From contig NZ_JAEQBW010000001.1 of assembly GCF_016679925.1 (NCBI RefSeq), positions 310,001-374,000 of the forward strand: a DNA stretch of 64,000 bases, in the 5' to 3' direction. The translations under genes and the position numbers were made by a program. The DNA is from Marivirga aurantiaca. GTDB lineage: Bacteria; Bacteroidota; Bacteroidia; Cytophagales; Cyclobacteriaceae. The notes beneath the pieces were generated by a model. That model made no database searches. It was not told where the DNA came from and saw only the letters and a list, made by a program, of their open reading frames with translations. This document shows positions 35,609 through 43,692 of the stretch, one piece after another. Numbering within the stretch: the first letter of the stretch is position 1; every line of letters starts with the position of its first letter.

Positions 35609-36193
35609 CTAAGATTTCAGCCATTGTTCTAAAGTTATAAATCTTCTCGAATTATCTTCTGAGGGATAGAGTACATAATACCCTTTTGATATATATGTTC
35701 CTGTATTGGTCTTTTTAGTTCCATCTTGGTACTCAATGGATGGGTAAATTTGTAGATATTCATTACCTGTCCAATGTCTATTATTATCTGCTAAACCAAG
35801 TATTGCAATGTTGTCTTTTGATAGCTTGTAAGTGTCTCCAATTCCGACTTCCCAGTTACACCATTTTGAAGAAACAGCTCTATTTGTTGCTAAGAGAATG
35901 AACTTTTCATTCTCAGTAATTTTTGATTTTATCTTGTTAGCAGTAACTTTATTAGTCCTTTCAGGCATCGTGCCATCCATCCAATCTACATAAATACTAA
36001 TTCCTAAATGCTCAAAAAATATTTTAGCTTGTTCAACTTTATCTTTGTCTAGATGAGAGTGAGATAAAAAAATACTCGTTACAGATGTTGATTTTGAGAA
36101 AATTCGATTTTCATTTACAAATCCTTTTAGACCTGAAAAACCTGCATTTTGGCTTACTATACTCCGAAACTGTGACTCTGTTATTATTGCCAT
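35609..36193 (-). CDS. second Thoeris TIR-domain protein
   Basis: A 194-residue canonical TIR protein, first gene of the defence operon. The TIR core begins at about 37 (SVTSIFLSHSHLDKDKVEQA), followed by GISIYVDWMDGTMP, TENEKFILLATNRAVSSKWC and NWEVGIGD; Glu 115 in the WCNWE motif is the likely catalytic residue. After the TIR core come about 70 residues with YVLYPSEDNSRRFITLEQW. A 98-base gap separates it from the thsA ATG. It differs in type from the ThsB downstream, so the two may respond to different phages while feeding the same ThsA. The assignment to Thoeris rests on neighbourhood. Confidence 0.85.
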   Translation of the reverse strand: MAIITESQFRSIVSQNAGFSGLKGFVNENRIFSKSTSVTSIFLSHSHLDKDKVEQAKIFFEHLGISIYVDWMDGTMPERTNKVTANKIKSKITENEKFILLATNRAVSSKWCNWEVGIGDTYKLSKDNIAILGLADNNRHWTGNEYLQIYPSIEYQDGTKKTNTGTYISKGYYVLYPSEDNSRRFITLEQWLKS

Positions 36194-36505
36194 TGTAAAT
36201 TAATTTAATATCTTTTTCTTTATTTACCTCAGTTCGTAAAACTCTGAAACCTTCAATTGATAGGGACTTTTCAGGTTTTGGCGAATATTAAATGCTAAAA
36301 GTAGTTAATCAATCACAAAATTGGACGTTATAAATATAGAGTTTATCGAAAAGAGACAATTAATTCTTGCTTTTAGGCTACTAAATAAAGTAGTGGGGTA
36401 AGTGGGTAGGGAATTTGAGAGTTTGAAAGAGTTTTATAGGGGTCTGTTATTAAATTCATTGGTTAAATTATCAATCAAATTTGTCTTATTGCTCTCATGT
36501 TGCTT

Positions 36506-36634
36506 CATACTTTTTCCAATGATGAAAAAGTATGCAAAAAATCTAGGCAAAACGAAGTTTCCTCGCTACATGCCATCGCTGGCTCACCGTTTTGCCCTCC
36601 CTCCCGCTTTTTTCGCTAAGGCGAAAAGTGGGGG
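36506..36634. repeat. three consecutive stem-loops
   Basis: Stem 1: CATACTTTTTC (36506-36516) and GAAAAAGTATG (36524-36534), perfect. Stem 2: GGCAAAACG (36546-36554) and CGTTTTGCC (36588-36596), perfect, enclosing 33 bases. Stem 3: CCCGCTTTTTTCGC (36603-36616) and GCGAAAAGTGGG (36621-36632), with a bulge. I recall related sequences in other Bacteroidota intergenic regions, but cannot check. Confidence 0.6.
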
Positions 36635-36686
36635 AGTTAGCTTTAAATCAATTGAGTAGGAACCATTAGTTTTTATTAGGGTCTGG

Positions 36687-36872
36687 CTAATAATATTTAT
36701 CAATTAGAAAAATTCCACCGACAGTTATATCAAGAGAGTGGATAGATTCAATCCATTGTTTTACAGAAAGAACAAAGTTATTACTACCTGCTGCATTTTT
36801 AATTGTACCGAATTCGGTATAATTAAAATCCGGATTATAAAGGGACTCCCATTCCCCAAGCGTCCGCTTGGA
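36687..36872 (-). pseudogene. KilA-N domain relic
   Basis: On the minus strand an open frame without a start codon, of 61 codons, reads WESLYNPDFNYTEFGTIKN then AAGSNNFVLSVKQWIES before diverging and stopping at 36687. This matches the conserved beginning of the KilA-N domain (NPDFN..EF..IKN.AG.N.F.L..K.WI), a DNA-binding domain found in phages and in bacterial accessory genes. The N-terminal and most of the C-terminal parts are missing and a stop lies just upstream (36873-36875), so it is a dead fragment. Confidence 0.6.
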
Positions 36873-36942
36873 TCAAATAGCTGAAGGGGAAGGAGATTTC
36901 GAAAGAACTTTAGTGCAAGCCCTTCCTCATCTCTTCCAAATA

Positions 36943-37527
36943 TTATTGAATACCAAAACTGAGTCCCATACCAAGGATGATTCCTCCCGGTGACAATATT
37001 TGCAATACTTGCTGGTCAATTTGTGATAATGTTGAACCGTCTTTTACTTCCCAAGGCTGGTCTTTCAAGGCCAAAGCATAACCAAGGGTTAAATTAAAGG
37101 TGTTATATTTTCCAAACCACCAGTTATAGCCCACTTTAAAGTTTAGGGTGCTGACACTTTCCAGTCGCATGTTGACTGTATTCGGTGAACCGTTGCCTGA
37201 ATCAAATTCCACATCAATATCATCGATACCTGAAGATCTTGTCAAATTAACTCCGTAAGTGACCCCATGTCGATAAGACCTATCATAACGAAGTCCAATA
37301 GAAGTTCTAATTCCCCAGGTGCTTAAGCCAAGGCCACCTTGCAGGAAGAGTCTTTTATCAAGAATGTAATTAGCGGAAATTCCTGCTAATCCGGTGTACG
37401 TATTAATGCCTGTTCCAATGCCTAAATAAAACTGTGGTCTGTGATCGGGGTCATAATACTCTCCCGTCTGACCATTTAATTCTAATGAGATAAAGATAAT
37501 ACTCAAGAAAAGCAGGGCTTTTTTCAT
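36943..37527 (-). CDS. outer-membrane beta-barrel protein, unknown
   Basis: A 194-residue exported protein. Signal peptide MKKALLFLSIIFISLELNG, cleavage after GQ. The mature chain alternates hydrophobic and polar residues with many Gly, Tyr and Trp (FYLGIGTGINTYTGLAG, LFLQGGLGLSTWGIRTS, LNFKVGYNWWFGKYN) and ends in a strand GMGLSFGIQ, so it is probably an 8-stranded outer-membrane barrel. No specific family recognised. It reads away from a -7-like element (CAAAATTA on the plus strand at 37572-37579). Confidence 0.7.
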   Translation of the reverse strand: MKKALLFLSIIFISLELNGQTGEYYDPDHRPQFYLGIGTGINTYTGLAGISANYILDKRLFLQGGLGLSTWGIRTSIGLRYDRSYRHGVTYGVNLTRSSGIDDIDVEFDSGNGSPNTVNMRLESVSTLNFKVGYNWWFGKYNTFNLTLGYALALKDQPWEVKDGSTLSQIDQQVLQILSPGGIILGMGLSFGIQ

Positions 37528-37736
37528 CTATTTATAATTAGATTATACTTTGATTATTTACAAATCGAGCACAAAATTATTCAATTAATATTAATAACCT
37601 ATTAAGCTATATAATTATTCATTCTTTTCCTCGTCTAACGAACACAAGCTAGTGATTTTGGGGTGAGGTGATTTATCAAGCCTTTTTTAATTTCCATAGT
37701 GACACTTGTAAGTGACTTTAGTTGTAAGTAAAATTC

Positions 37737-38999
37737 CTATTCATACCGCTTCTGAAAAGTATAGGCTATCCGGAAGTCCAGAAACTCTGCTACCTGTCGG
37801 TGTGCCAGCAGATTAATGCCTGCACTGAGGTAACGGTTAATCCGGTACTTTATCCCCCAACGATGGAAGAGACGGTCGTAGTAAGGCGTTTGGTCAAAGA
37901 TGTATACGCCCAAGCGTTGGCTAAACTGGAACCGTCCAAGCAAAAACTCATGCCCCAGCAGTAGGCTCGCTTTCACCGGGCTGGCATTAAGGCCTTCTCT
38001 GTGAAGTTTTTCTTCCAGCTTCTCATCGTGGTAGACTTCTGCTCCCAAAGTGAGCATACTCAGGCTTCCTACCTGTCTTCCGGCCTGCAAGGCGAGACCG
38101 CCTGCCAGATACCTTTTGCGATTGCCTGCTACATTGTAGCCTCGGCTCATAGCACCGAGTATAGCAATGTCGTAACGGGGGGAGTATTTTCTCCAGTATT
38201 TTTCAGTAGTTCGTGCGCCAGTGTACCAGGGGCGTGAAATAGGCTGGTAACTTAACGCTATTCCGGCAGTGGGCCAGTTGATGCCTTTGTTAGGTTGCCG
38301 CATGCCCCCATTGGAAATGTGCTGATAATTTATACCAGGATTTAGCCACCACTGTTCCGATAACTGCACCCAGACACCGACACCCACCAGCAAATAGATA
38401 CTCAAGTGGGTACTGTACGACTGGTTGCCGGGATTGCTGATGCTATCATAAGGGTTGTTTAGGTATGAAAGTCCTGCTGCGCCTTTCAAGGAGAAAAGGA
38501 CACGCTTGCTAATACGGAAAGTGGGTTCCAGAAAGTAAGCTGCGGTGCCACTCTTGCCCAATAAACCCACATCGTAATCGTAATAAGTTAGCAACAGTCC
38601 CTGACGAGGATAGCAGTGGCAAAGGGCATAGGTGGCAGAATCGTTGCGCTGCCAGCTAAGTAGGGCTTCTATGCCGGTTGGTCGTGCTCCGCTGGTGTTT
38701 TGCACATCTTCAGAATGCGCAAAAATAAAGCCATGTTGTACACCCAGGCCCACCGAAAATAGTGGTTCCTGCTTAGTTGTATTTGCTGTTATTTCTGTAG
38801 AGTCTGTCTGGGCAAGAGCATGGGTTGTAGCGCATGTGGCAAAAATAACTACCCCAAGCCATATCTGTGCCGGCACCTGCCTTTCAACATACCGATTGCA
38901 TTGGCAGACATTTAGGCAAATCTTCTTGAGAAAACAGACCATTGTCAGCAGAACCATTGCCTGGAATTTTATCAACATCCATATTATATTTCTGTCCAT
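37737..38999 (-). CDS. PagL-like lipid A deacylase/acyloxyacyl hydrolase
   Basis: An outer-membrane enzyme of 420 residues as called from the first ATG. The catalytic region NYQHISNGGMRQPNKGIN (His 227, Ser 229) is the PagL pattern, where a His-Ser pair cleaves the 3-O-acyl chain of lipid A; flanking strands (YLLVGVGVWVQLSEQWWLNPG) fit a barrel. Beyond about 260 there are about 150 extra residues of barrel-like strands, so the chain is longer than simple PagL. The start is unsure: residues 1-41 overlap a different coding-like frame, and a signal peptide starting at the GTG near 38876 (PAQIWLGVVIFATCATTHA) would do. G+C is clearly higher than in neighbours. Confidence 0.75.
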   Translation of the reverse strand: MDRNIIWMLIKFQAMVLLTMVCFLKKICLNVCQCNRYVERQVPAQIWLGVVIFATCATTHALAQTDSTEITANTTKQEPLFSVGLGVQHGFIFAHSEDVQNTSGARPTGIEALLSWQRNDSATYALCHCYPRQGLLLTYYDYDVGLLGKSGTAAYFLEPTFRISKRVLFSLKGAAGLSYLNNPYDSISNPGNQSYSTHLSIYLLVGVGVWVQLSEQWWLNPGINYQHISNGGMRQPNKGINWPTAGIALSYQPISRPWYTGARTTEKYWRKYSPRYDIAILGAMSRGYNVAGNRKRYLAGGLALQAGRQVGSLSMLTLGAEVYHDEKLEEKLHREGLNASPVKASLLLGHEFLLGRFQFSQRLGVYIFDQTPYYDRLFHRWGIKYRINRYLSAGINLLAHRQVAEFLDFRIAYTFQKRYE

Positions 39000-39203
39000 A
39001 TAATGCGTCTTTTGCTTTGACTAATTCACATGTTCCCTTCCCATCTTATACCACCACATGTTTAATCCCACGAAAGGAAAATCTGGTAGTTTATGATTAT
39101 TGTTACGTGCTTCAGCTACATTATACGATTTTTTTATATCAGAATAAATTGATCCTGATGTTACCTCTGCATGGCAGATTTGTATTGAACCTTTTTTTAT
39201 TGT
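38884..39203 (-). pseudogene. frameshifted coding-like fragment upstream of the PagL-like gene
   Basis: Two overlapping minus-strand frames look coding. The first (39021-39203) has no start codon, runs 60 codons with AEARNNNHKLPDFPFVGLN and MWWYKMGREHVN before a stop; the second (38884 to about 39043) continues with CELVKAKDALYGQKYN and MDVDKIPGNGSADNG. The codon use and residue make-up look like real protein, but I recognise no family. If real, it is a gene remnant broken by a frameshift and truncated by the neighbour. Confidence 0.3.
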
Positions 39204-39449
39204 TTACATACTTAAATAAGTGAAGAAAATCGAGCCGAAAAAGCTTATCACAAACTATTTTAAGCTTATTTCGGCTCTTTTTTGGTTTCAATCTACGGAT
39301 TTAAGGTATTATAAAATCTTTAAATAATTAGATAAAAATAAGGTTTTGAATATTTGATCCGTTAGTTTTGAGTTTTGCTTTACTCAAATTTTCACAAAAC
39401 GAATGGTAGTACCTTATATGGAAAACCCATTTCATTAAATAAAAATCTA
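39000..39449. other. 450-base intergenic region
   Basis: Apart from the coding-like fragment (to 39203) and the hairpin at 39232-39283, nothing is seen up to the next start. 39284-39449 is AT-rich and should carry the promoter of the gene at 39450; TAGTTTTG at about 39363-39370 is an exact -7 match without a well-placed -33 element. Confidence 0.4.
39232..39283 (+). terminator. orphan terminator-like hairpin
   Basis: GAGCCGAAAAAGCTTA pairs with TAAGCTTATTTCGGCTC (one extra base) around about 12 bases, followed by a T run on the plus strand. No plus-strand gene precedes it within 5 kb. Confidence 0.6.
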
Positions 39450-40061
39450 TTGAAAAAACTATTATTTTTAAGCACCTTATTTTTTATAGGGCAAAGTCTG
39501 ATCGCCCAAACTAGTCAAGTCTCTTTTGAAACTTATTTCGAGTTTCCCCTTGATGAACAGAAAGACTATTTTAATGTTGCCATAGCTCCTACACTAGGCT
39601 ACTTTTCATTAGATTCCTACAAAAGAAAAACTTCGAAGTGGGGTTTTGAACTAGGTTTGAGCAAGGCAAGCCCTGTTGCAGACACCATACTGATTGAAAA
39701 AGATAACAATACAGAGAAAAGAGTTTACCAACAATTTCAATCTATCAATCTCCAAATTTCAAAAGGAGTTGAATTCGCTTTGACTTCAAGGATATTTTTA
39801 ACCTATGGATTACAGGTCTCCTTCAGATACGTCACTTATGATTTCACCATAATTGAAAATAATTATGCCAGTGAAGAGGGTGTTCTACAGTTCAGAGGAG
39901 GAATAATTCCGAAAGCAGGCCTAAAGTTTAAAGTATTTAATGAAGTGTACATTGGACTTGAATCCTTCTATTTCCTTTCTGTTAACAGTGCGGGAGAGTT
40001 TGGAAAAGATACATTCAATAGTTATGCAGGTATATCACCCTCATTATCAATCAGATTTTAA
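39450..40061 (+). CDS. secreted outer-membrane beta-barrel protein, unknown
   Basis: About 203 residues if translation starts at the TTG at 39450, which gives a standard signal peptide (MKKLLFLSTLFFIGQSLIAQ). The ATG 75 bases upstream would add 25 polar residues before the signal and is unlikely. The mature chain has alternating strands (FNVAIAPTLGYFSLDSYK, WGFELGLSKASPV, VEFALTSRIFLTYGLQVSF) and ends in SPSLSIRF, where a terminal Phe fits a barrel. It is followed after 20 bases by another exported protein in the same direction. Family unknown. Confidence 0.65.
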   Translation: MKKLLFLSTLFFIGQSLIAQTSQVSFETYFEFPLDEQKDYFNVAIAPTLGYFSLDSYKRKTSKWGFELGLSKASPVADTILIEKDNNTEKRVYQQFQSINLQISKGVEFALTSRIFLTYGLQVSFRYVTYDFTIIENNYASEEGVLQFRGGIIPKAGLKFKVFNEVYIGLESFYFLSVNSAGEFGKDTFNSYAGISPSLSIRF

Positions 40062-40081
40062 AATCAAATAAACGATACTCA

Positions 40082-41491
40082 ATGCAAAAGAAATATCAAA
40101 AATCCACATTACTAATGCTGCTTGGCTTACTCCTTTTTTTCAAGCTGTCAGCTCAAGATGTAGAAAGAATCAAACTAAACGCAGAAGGGCGTCTTCTTAA
40201 AACCCTGCCTGTTGAAAATGGTGTTGTATTCATTACCATTAAAGGCATGGATATTAAAATCACCCGTTACAGTAATAGCTTCGAGAAGGAATGGAGTAAG
40301 GATTTAGATGTAGCCTACAGAGATACTAGCATACCTCTTATCGAGACTGTAACAACTCCATCTGGAAAATTCCTTTTTACTACTCAGGTTCATTCCAAAG
40401 GCTATCATAATAAAACTCATTATATTAATAAATTAGACTCAGAAGGAAAGCAAACGAAATTTGAAATTGAGGGTAGGGACGAACTGGGCAAAGAACTTCA
40501 AGCCATATTCTGCAATGATGACTACTTTTACTATTTAGCTACAGATAATGGTGACCAGAAACATGACAGAAAGAAAAGAGATGAAAAACTTATCCTTAAT
40601 TCATTTGGGGCGGATGATTTTTCCTACTCTAGAAAAATATTAGATCTACCTCCTGTAGAAGGCGAAGAACAAATTTTCTGGGAGTTTATCGGTCATACAG
40701 ACTCGGAATTTTATGTAGCTTCTAAGAAAGTTGATTATAGAGAAAATTTTTCTGAAGTAACGATCATCACATTTGACAACAAGGGAAACCGTCAAAGAAG
40801 CTTTAAATTAAATGTAAATCTTGAAAATGCCTATATCAGGCCAGCACGTTTAGATAAAACCCGTCATCGAATCTTTTCAGATCAGGAAAATTTAGATTAC
40901 ACCATTAACCCCCAAAATGGTTCAATATACCCAACATGGGGTGGCTTCACAGGGGTTTATTTTGGAGGAGATCATATTTATCTCTATGGGTTGCTTGGTC
41001 CAGATAAGTTTAAAAAGGTTGCAGCGAAATACGAGGGAGCTTATGTCATTAAATATGACCTGAAAGGAGAGCTAGTTTGGAAAAAAGAGCTTACAGATAA
41101 TGCTGATTTGATCAATAACAAGAAATTCAATAAACATAATACACCAGGTTTAAGAGGTATTTCATTAGTAGTGTTACCTGATGAAACAATAAATTTCAAC
41201 ATTGATGTTGCAGCAGCATTTTCCGGCTCTTTATATAAATACATTATTAGTGCTGATGGTTTAAACAAAAAGGTGGAAGGCGTGGATATTTCCAGAAAGA
41301 GTTATAAGAATGCGCTGGCATTATATTACGATGATGCTAAAAACCATGGAAAGCAATTTATTAAAACCACCGATATTGGAAACGAAAAAGGAACCATTTT
41401 TGGGAATTTGCTTTATAATAATTTAGAGGTTCTATATGAGTTGAATGTTAAAGGTAGACAAATAAAAAATATCTACCTGTTAAAAAAATAG
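40082..41491 (+). CDS. secreted protein of unknown function
   Basis: A 469-residue exported protein with signal peptide MQKKYQKSTLLMLLGLLLFF, cleavage after KLSAQ. The mature part is beta-rich with recurring blade-like units (VVFITIKGMDIKITRYSN, FLFTTQVHSKGYHNKTHYI, EVTIITFDNKGNRQRSF, IYLYGLLGPDKFKK), which suggests a beta-propeller, although no repeat is exact. It follows the barrel protein by 20 bases and is closed by a strong terminator, so both are likely one operon. No enzyme motif seen. Confidence 0.65.
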   Translation: MQKKYQKSTLLMLLGLLLFFKLSAQDVERIKLNAEGRLLKTLPVENGVVFITIKGMDIKITRYSNSFEKEWSKDLDVAYRDTSIPLIETVTTPSGKFLFTTQVHSKGYHNKTHYINKLDSEGKQTKFEIEGRDELGKELQAIFCNDDYFYYLATDNGDQKHDRKKRDEKLILNSFGADDFSYSRKILDLPPVEGEEQIFWEFIGHTDSEFYVASKKVDYRENFSEVTIITFDNKGNRQRSFKLNVNLENAYIRPARLDKTRHRIFSDQENLDYTINPQNGSIYPTWGGFTGVYFGGDHIYLYGLLGPDKFKKVAAKYEGAYVIKYDLKGELVWKKELTDNADLINNKKFNKHNTPGLRGISLVVLPDETINFNIDVAAAFSGSLYKYIISADGLNKKVEGVDISRKSYKNALALYYDDAKNHGKQFIKTTDIGNEKGTIFGNLLYNNLEVLYELNVKGRQIKNIYLLKK

Positions 41492-41495
41492 AAGG

Positions 41496-41538
41496 AAAGC
41501 CCCTGATGAATACCATTCATCAGGGGCTTTTTTTTTTT
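41496..41538 (+). terminator. strong intrinsic terminator
   Basis: AAAGCCCCTGATGAA (41496-41510) and TTCATCAGGGGCTTT (41516-41530) form a perfect 15-bp stem with a 5-base loop, followed by eight or more T. It starts 5 bases after the stop codon. Confidence 0.95.
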
Positions 41539-41608
41539 AGATACTAAACACAACTGAATTTATAGTAGTAATTAATCAAAAGAACCTTAAATAAAAATAT
41601 GTGATTCT

Positions 41609-42019
41609 CTATTTTTTATGATTTACTCTTTCCTCCCACTGCTTTTTGCTTTTACGCGCAATTAGCCGGTAAAAAATGAGGGCACCCACTATATAAAATC
41701 CGATATCCAGGAAATCTGAAGTGAAATTGGCAGGATCTGTAATGGGCAAAACACCCTCAAAAATGACGCTGAATATTACAATAGCAATAGCGATATGACT
41801 TTTGGAAAGGTAATAAAAATTACCCGCAGGATGGATCCATTGTAAAATCTGTGTGGCTATTCCCAATACAATGGGCATACATAGTAAATCATCTAAATAG
41901 GCATGTATAAAAGGGATATAAACACCATAAATCCTTTCCAATATCTGATTAATAAGGAATAGTATAAGAGAAACCCAGAAAAGAGGATGTTTGAAAGTGT
42001 ATAATTTATCTTCACTCAT
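41609..42019 (-). CDS. small integral membrane protein
   Basis: A 136-residue protein with about four membrane segments (14-30, 42-62, 74-90 and 103-120) and a basic C-terminus (RKSKKQWEERVNHKK) that should face the cytoplasm. The HPLFWVSLILFLINQ and HAYLDDLLCMP phrases recur in Bacteroidota proteins that databases sometimes call magnesium citrate secondary transporter; that name is far too specific for a protein of this size and I do not adopt it. The start overlaps the stop of the upstream zinc-ribbon gene by 4 bases (ATGA type). Confidence 0.65.
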   Translation of the reverse strand: MSEDKLYTFKHPLFWVSLILFLINQILERIYGVYIPFIHAYLDDLLCMPIVLGIATQILQWIHPAGNFYYLSKSHIAIAIVIFSVIFEGVLPITDPANFTSDFLDIGFYIVGALIFYRLIARKSKKQWEERVNHKK

Positions 42020-42303
42020 GCAGGTAGAATGGCTAAAAGCCAGGAAATAAATGCAATTATGGAGATGAAAATCAGGTAGAGGATATTGCCGGTTTTTTTA
42101 AAGAACTTTGTGAAAGCATTGTCGTCTTCTTTAATGGTGAACATCCATTTGTCCAATTGCTCTTTCCTTATCTCGCTAAGCTTATTGAGCCTTTCCTGCA
42201 TTTCATCTTTTAATACCTCTCCGCAATTGCTACATCTCTGGTTCTTTTCTCCGGTTAAAACATTCCATGTTCCACAATTTTGACATTTAATACTCCGCTT
42301 CAT
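42016..42303 (-). CDS. zinc-ribbon membrane protein
   Basis: A 95-residue protein. Residues 7-30 form a zinc ribbon with CQNC and CSNC; then a charged helix (EMQERLNKLSEIRKEQLD), and a C-terminal membrane segment (about 72-93, NILYLIFISIIAFISWLLA). It is thus tail-anchored with the ribbon in the cytoplasm. Translation of the following gene is coupled to it by the 4-base overlap. Function unknown. Confidence 0.65.
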   Translation of the reverse strand: MKRSIKCQNCGTWNVLTGEKNQRCSNCGEVLKDEMQERLNKLSEIRKEQLDKWMFTIKEDDNAFTKFFKKTGNILYLIFISIIAFISWLLAILPA

Positions 42304-42431
42304 CCTTTTCCTTTTTTTGCTTCACTTTCGCTGGGTGTGAAAGCCCATTCAATACATACAGGTTAAACGGTCTCGCTAATTGGCATGTTGGGAAAAAGGC
42401 TTTACAAATTGACCATTTCTGGATCAGGAGG

Positions 42432-42806
42432 TTATAAGCTTTTTCCTACACCTATGGCCAGCAATATCCAGGCAGCAATAAGAAAAATGCCTCCTATAGG
42501 TGTAATGGCGCCTAATTTAGTGATTCCCGTAGCACAAAGTAGATAAAGGCTTCCCGAGAAAATAATTATTCCCATTAAAAAAGAATAACCGGAAAACTGC
42601 ATGAATTTATGGTCAAATTGTGCCATCATAATGCCTAGCAGAATTAAAGCCAGGCTATGGTACATTTGATATTTTACCGCAGTTTCATAGGTTTCCATCC
42701 TGCCGGTAGCAGTTAAGGTGTCTTGTAAAGCATGTGCTCCAAAAGCACCAAGAATTACAGATACGGCCCCGGATACTGCTCCAATTATAATAAATAATTT
42801 ATGCAT
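42432..42806 (-). CDS. DUF423 membrane protein
   Basis: A 124-residue membrane protein of the DUF423/YgdD family. The conserved AVSGAVSVILGAFGAHAL and YHSLALILLG are present, with four membrane segments. The frame extends 15 codons further upstream, but this would overlap the YggS-type gene and add a non-family tail, so I start at the ATG at 42806, one base after the end of that gene. Family function unknown. The two genes are almost certainly cotranscribed. Confidence 0.88.
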   Translation of the reverse strand: MHKLFIIIGAVSGAVSVILGAFGAHALQDTLTATGRMETYETAVKYQMYHSLALILLGIMMAQFDHKFMQFSGYSFLMGIIIFSGSLYLLCATGITKLGAITPIGGIFLIAAWILLAIGVGKSL

Positions 42807-42807
42807 C

Positions 42808-43479
42808 TTATTTTTGATAATTTCTTTCTCCAAATATAGCACTTCCCACACGAACCATCGTACTACCTTCTTCTATAGCTATTTCATAATCACTACTCAT
42901 ACCCATAGAAAGCTCTTTCAGGTTTAATTTTTCATCATTGAATTGCTTTCGTGTGTTGTCAAAAATATTTCTTAAGGATTTGAACTCCCTTCTGATTTTG
43001 TCTTTGTCTTCCGTAAAAGTGGCCATGCCCATTAAACCTCTTACTTCTATGTGCTTCATTTCTTTGAATTCACCTGAAGCAAGCAGTTCTTTAAGTTCAT
43101 TTTCATCCAGGCCGAATTTGCTTTCTTCTTCCGCAATATGTATTTGTAGAAGCACAGGTATTGTCCTTTCAACTTTATTCGCTTGTTTGTTGATCTCTTT
43201 CAACAACTTAAAACTATCCACAGAATGAATTAAATGTACATAAGGAGCGATGTATTTTACCTTGTTTCTTTGTAAGTGGCCAATCATATGCCATTCAATA
43301 TCATTAGGCAAAACTTCGGCCTTTTCAGTCATTTCCTGCACTTTATTTTCCCCAAAAGCTCTTTGGCCGGCCTGGTAGGCTTCCATTAAATCCTCTTTTG
43401 GTTTGGTTTTGCTTACAGCTATCAAAAGACAGTCCGGTAATTTTTTTTTGATTTCATTTATGTTGGATGCGATACTCAT
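42808..43479 (-). CDS. YggS-family pyridoxal phosphate-binding protein
   Basis: A 223-residue PLP homeostasis protein (PLPBP/YggS/ProSC family), TIM barrel with PLP on the Lys of AVSKTKP (near residue 23). Typical motifs follow: FGENKVQE, EWHMIGHLQRNK, HSVDS, and the C-terminal SMGMSSDYEIAIEEGSTMVRVG phosphate-binding part with GSAIFGER. It has no known catalytic reaction; the family buffers PLP and influences amino-acid pools. It starts the two-gene unit with the DUF423 protein. The promoter is not obvious. Confidence 0.93.
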   Translation of the reverse strand: MSIASNINEIKKKLPDCLLIAVSKTKPKEDLMEAYQAGQRAFGENKVQEMTEKAEVLPNDIEWHMIGHLQRNKVKYIAPYVHLIHSVDSFKLLKEINKQANKVERTIPVLLQIHIAEEESKFGLDENELKELLASGEFKEMKHIEVRGLMGMATFTEDKDKIRREFKSLRNIFDNTRKQFNDEKLNLKELSMGMSSDYEIAIEEGSTMVRVGSAIFGERNYQK

Positions 43480-43692
43480 TGAATATATTTTATTAATTTT
43501 CCGATTATATTTAAGTCATAAATGGACAAGAGTGTTTGAAACCATTCCTAAGATTTTGAAAGGGGAAGGAGTAGTTCAGCAAAGTAAATTAAAGTACGTT
43601 TGATCATATTTCACAATTAATTTTCAATGTAAAGGTTTAAAAACCTATTATAATTACATAATTTAAATTTTTATTATTTTCAATTTCTATAG

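Larger units (their letters stand above)
36194..36942. other. 749-base gap with hairpin block and gene relic
   Basis: 36194-36400 is AT-rich with no structure that I can see and probably holds the promoter of the TIR-thsA-thsB operon, though no exact promoter motif was found. 36506-36634 holds three successive stem-loops, and 36687-36872 holds a KilA-N gene relic, both listed separately. A short frame at 36402-36659 runs through the hairpins and is not credible as a gene. Confidence 0.6.

Noticed and set aside
36402-36659. 85-codon frame next to the Thoeris genes
   Set aside because: It passes through three stem-loops, and its translation has no domain; the DNA structure explains the sequence better than a protein.
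38632-39223. Plus-strand frames opposite the PagL-like gene and its upstream region
   Set aside because: They are shadows of minus-strand coding sequence and show no domain or start context.
41609-42019. Name magnesium citrate secondary transporter
   Set aside because: A 136-residue protein with four helices is far smaller than citrate transporters; the name is likely an annotation error passed on.
42807-42851. Longer start for the DUF423 protein
   Set aside because: It would overlap the preceding gene and add a tail absent in the family.
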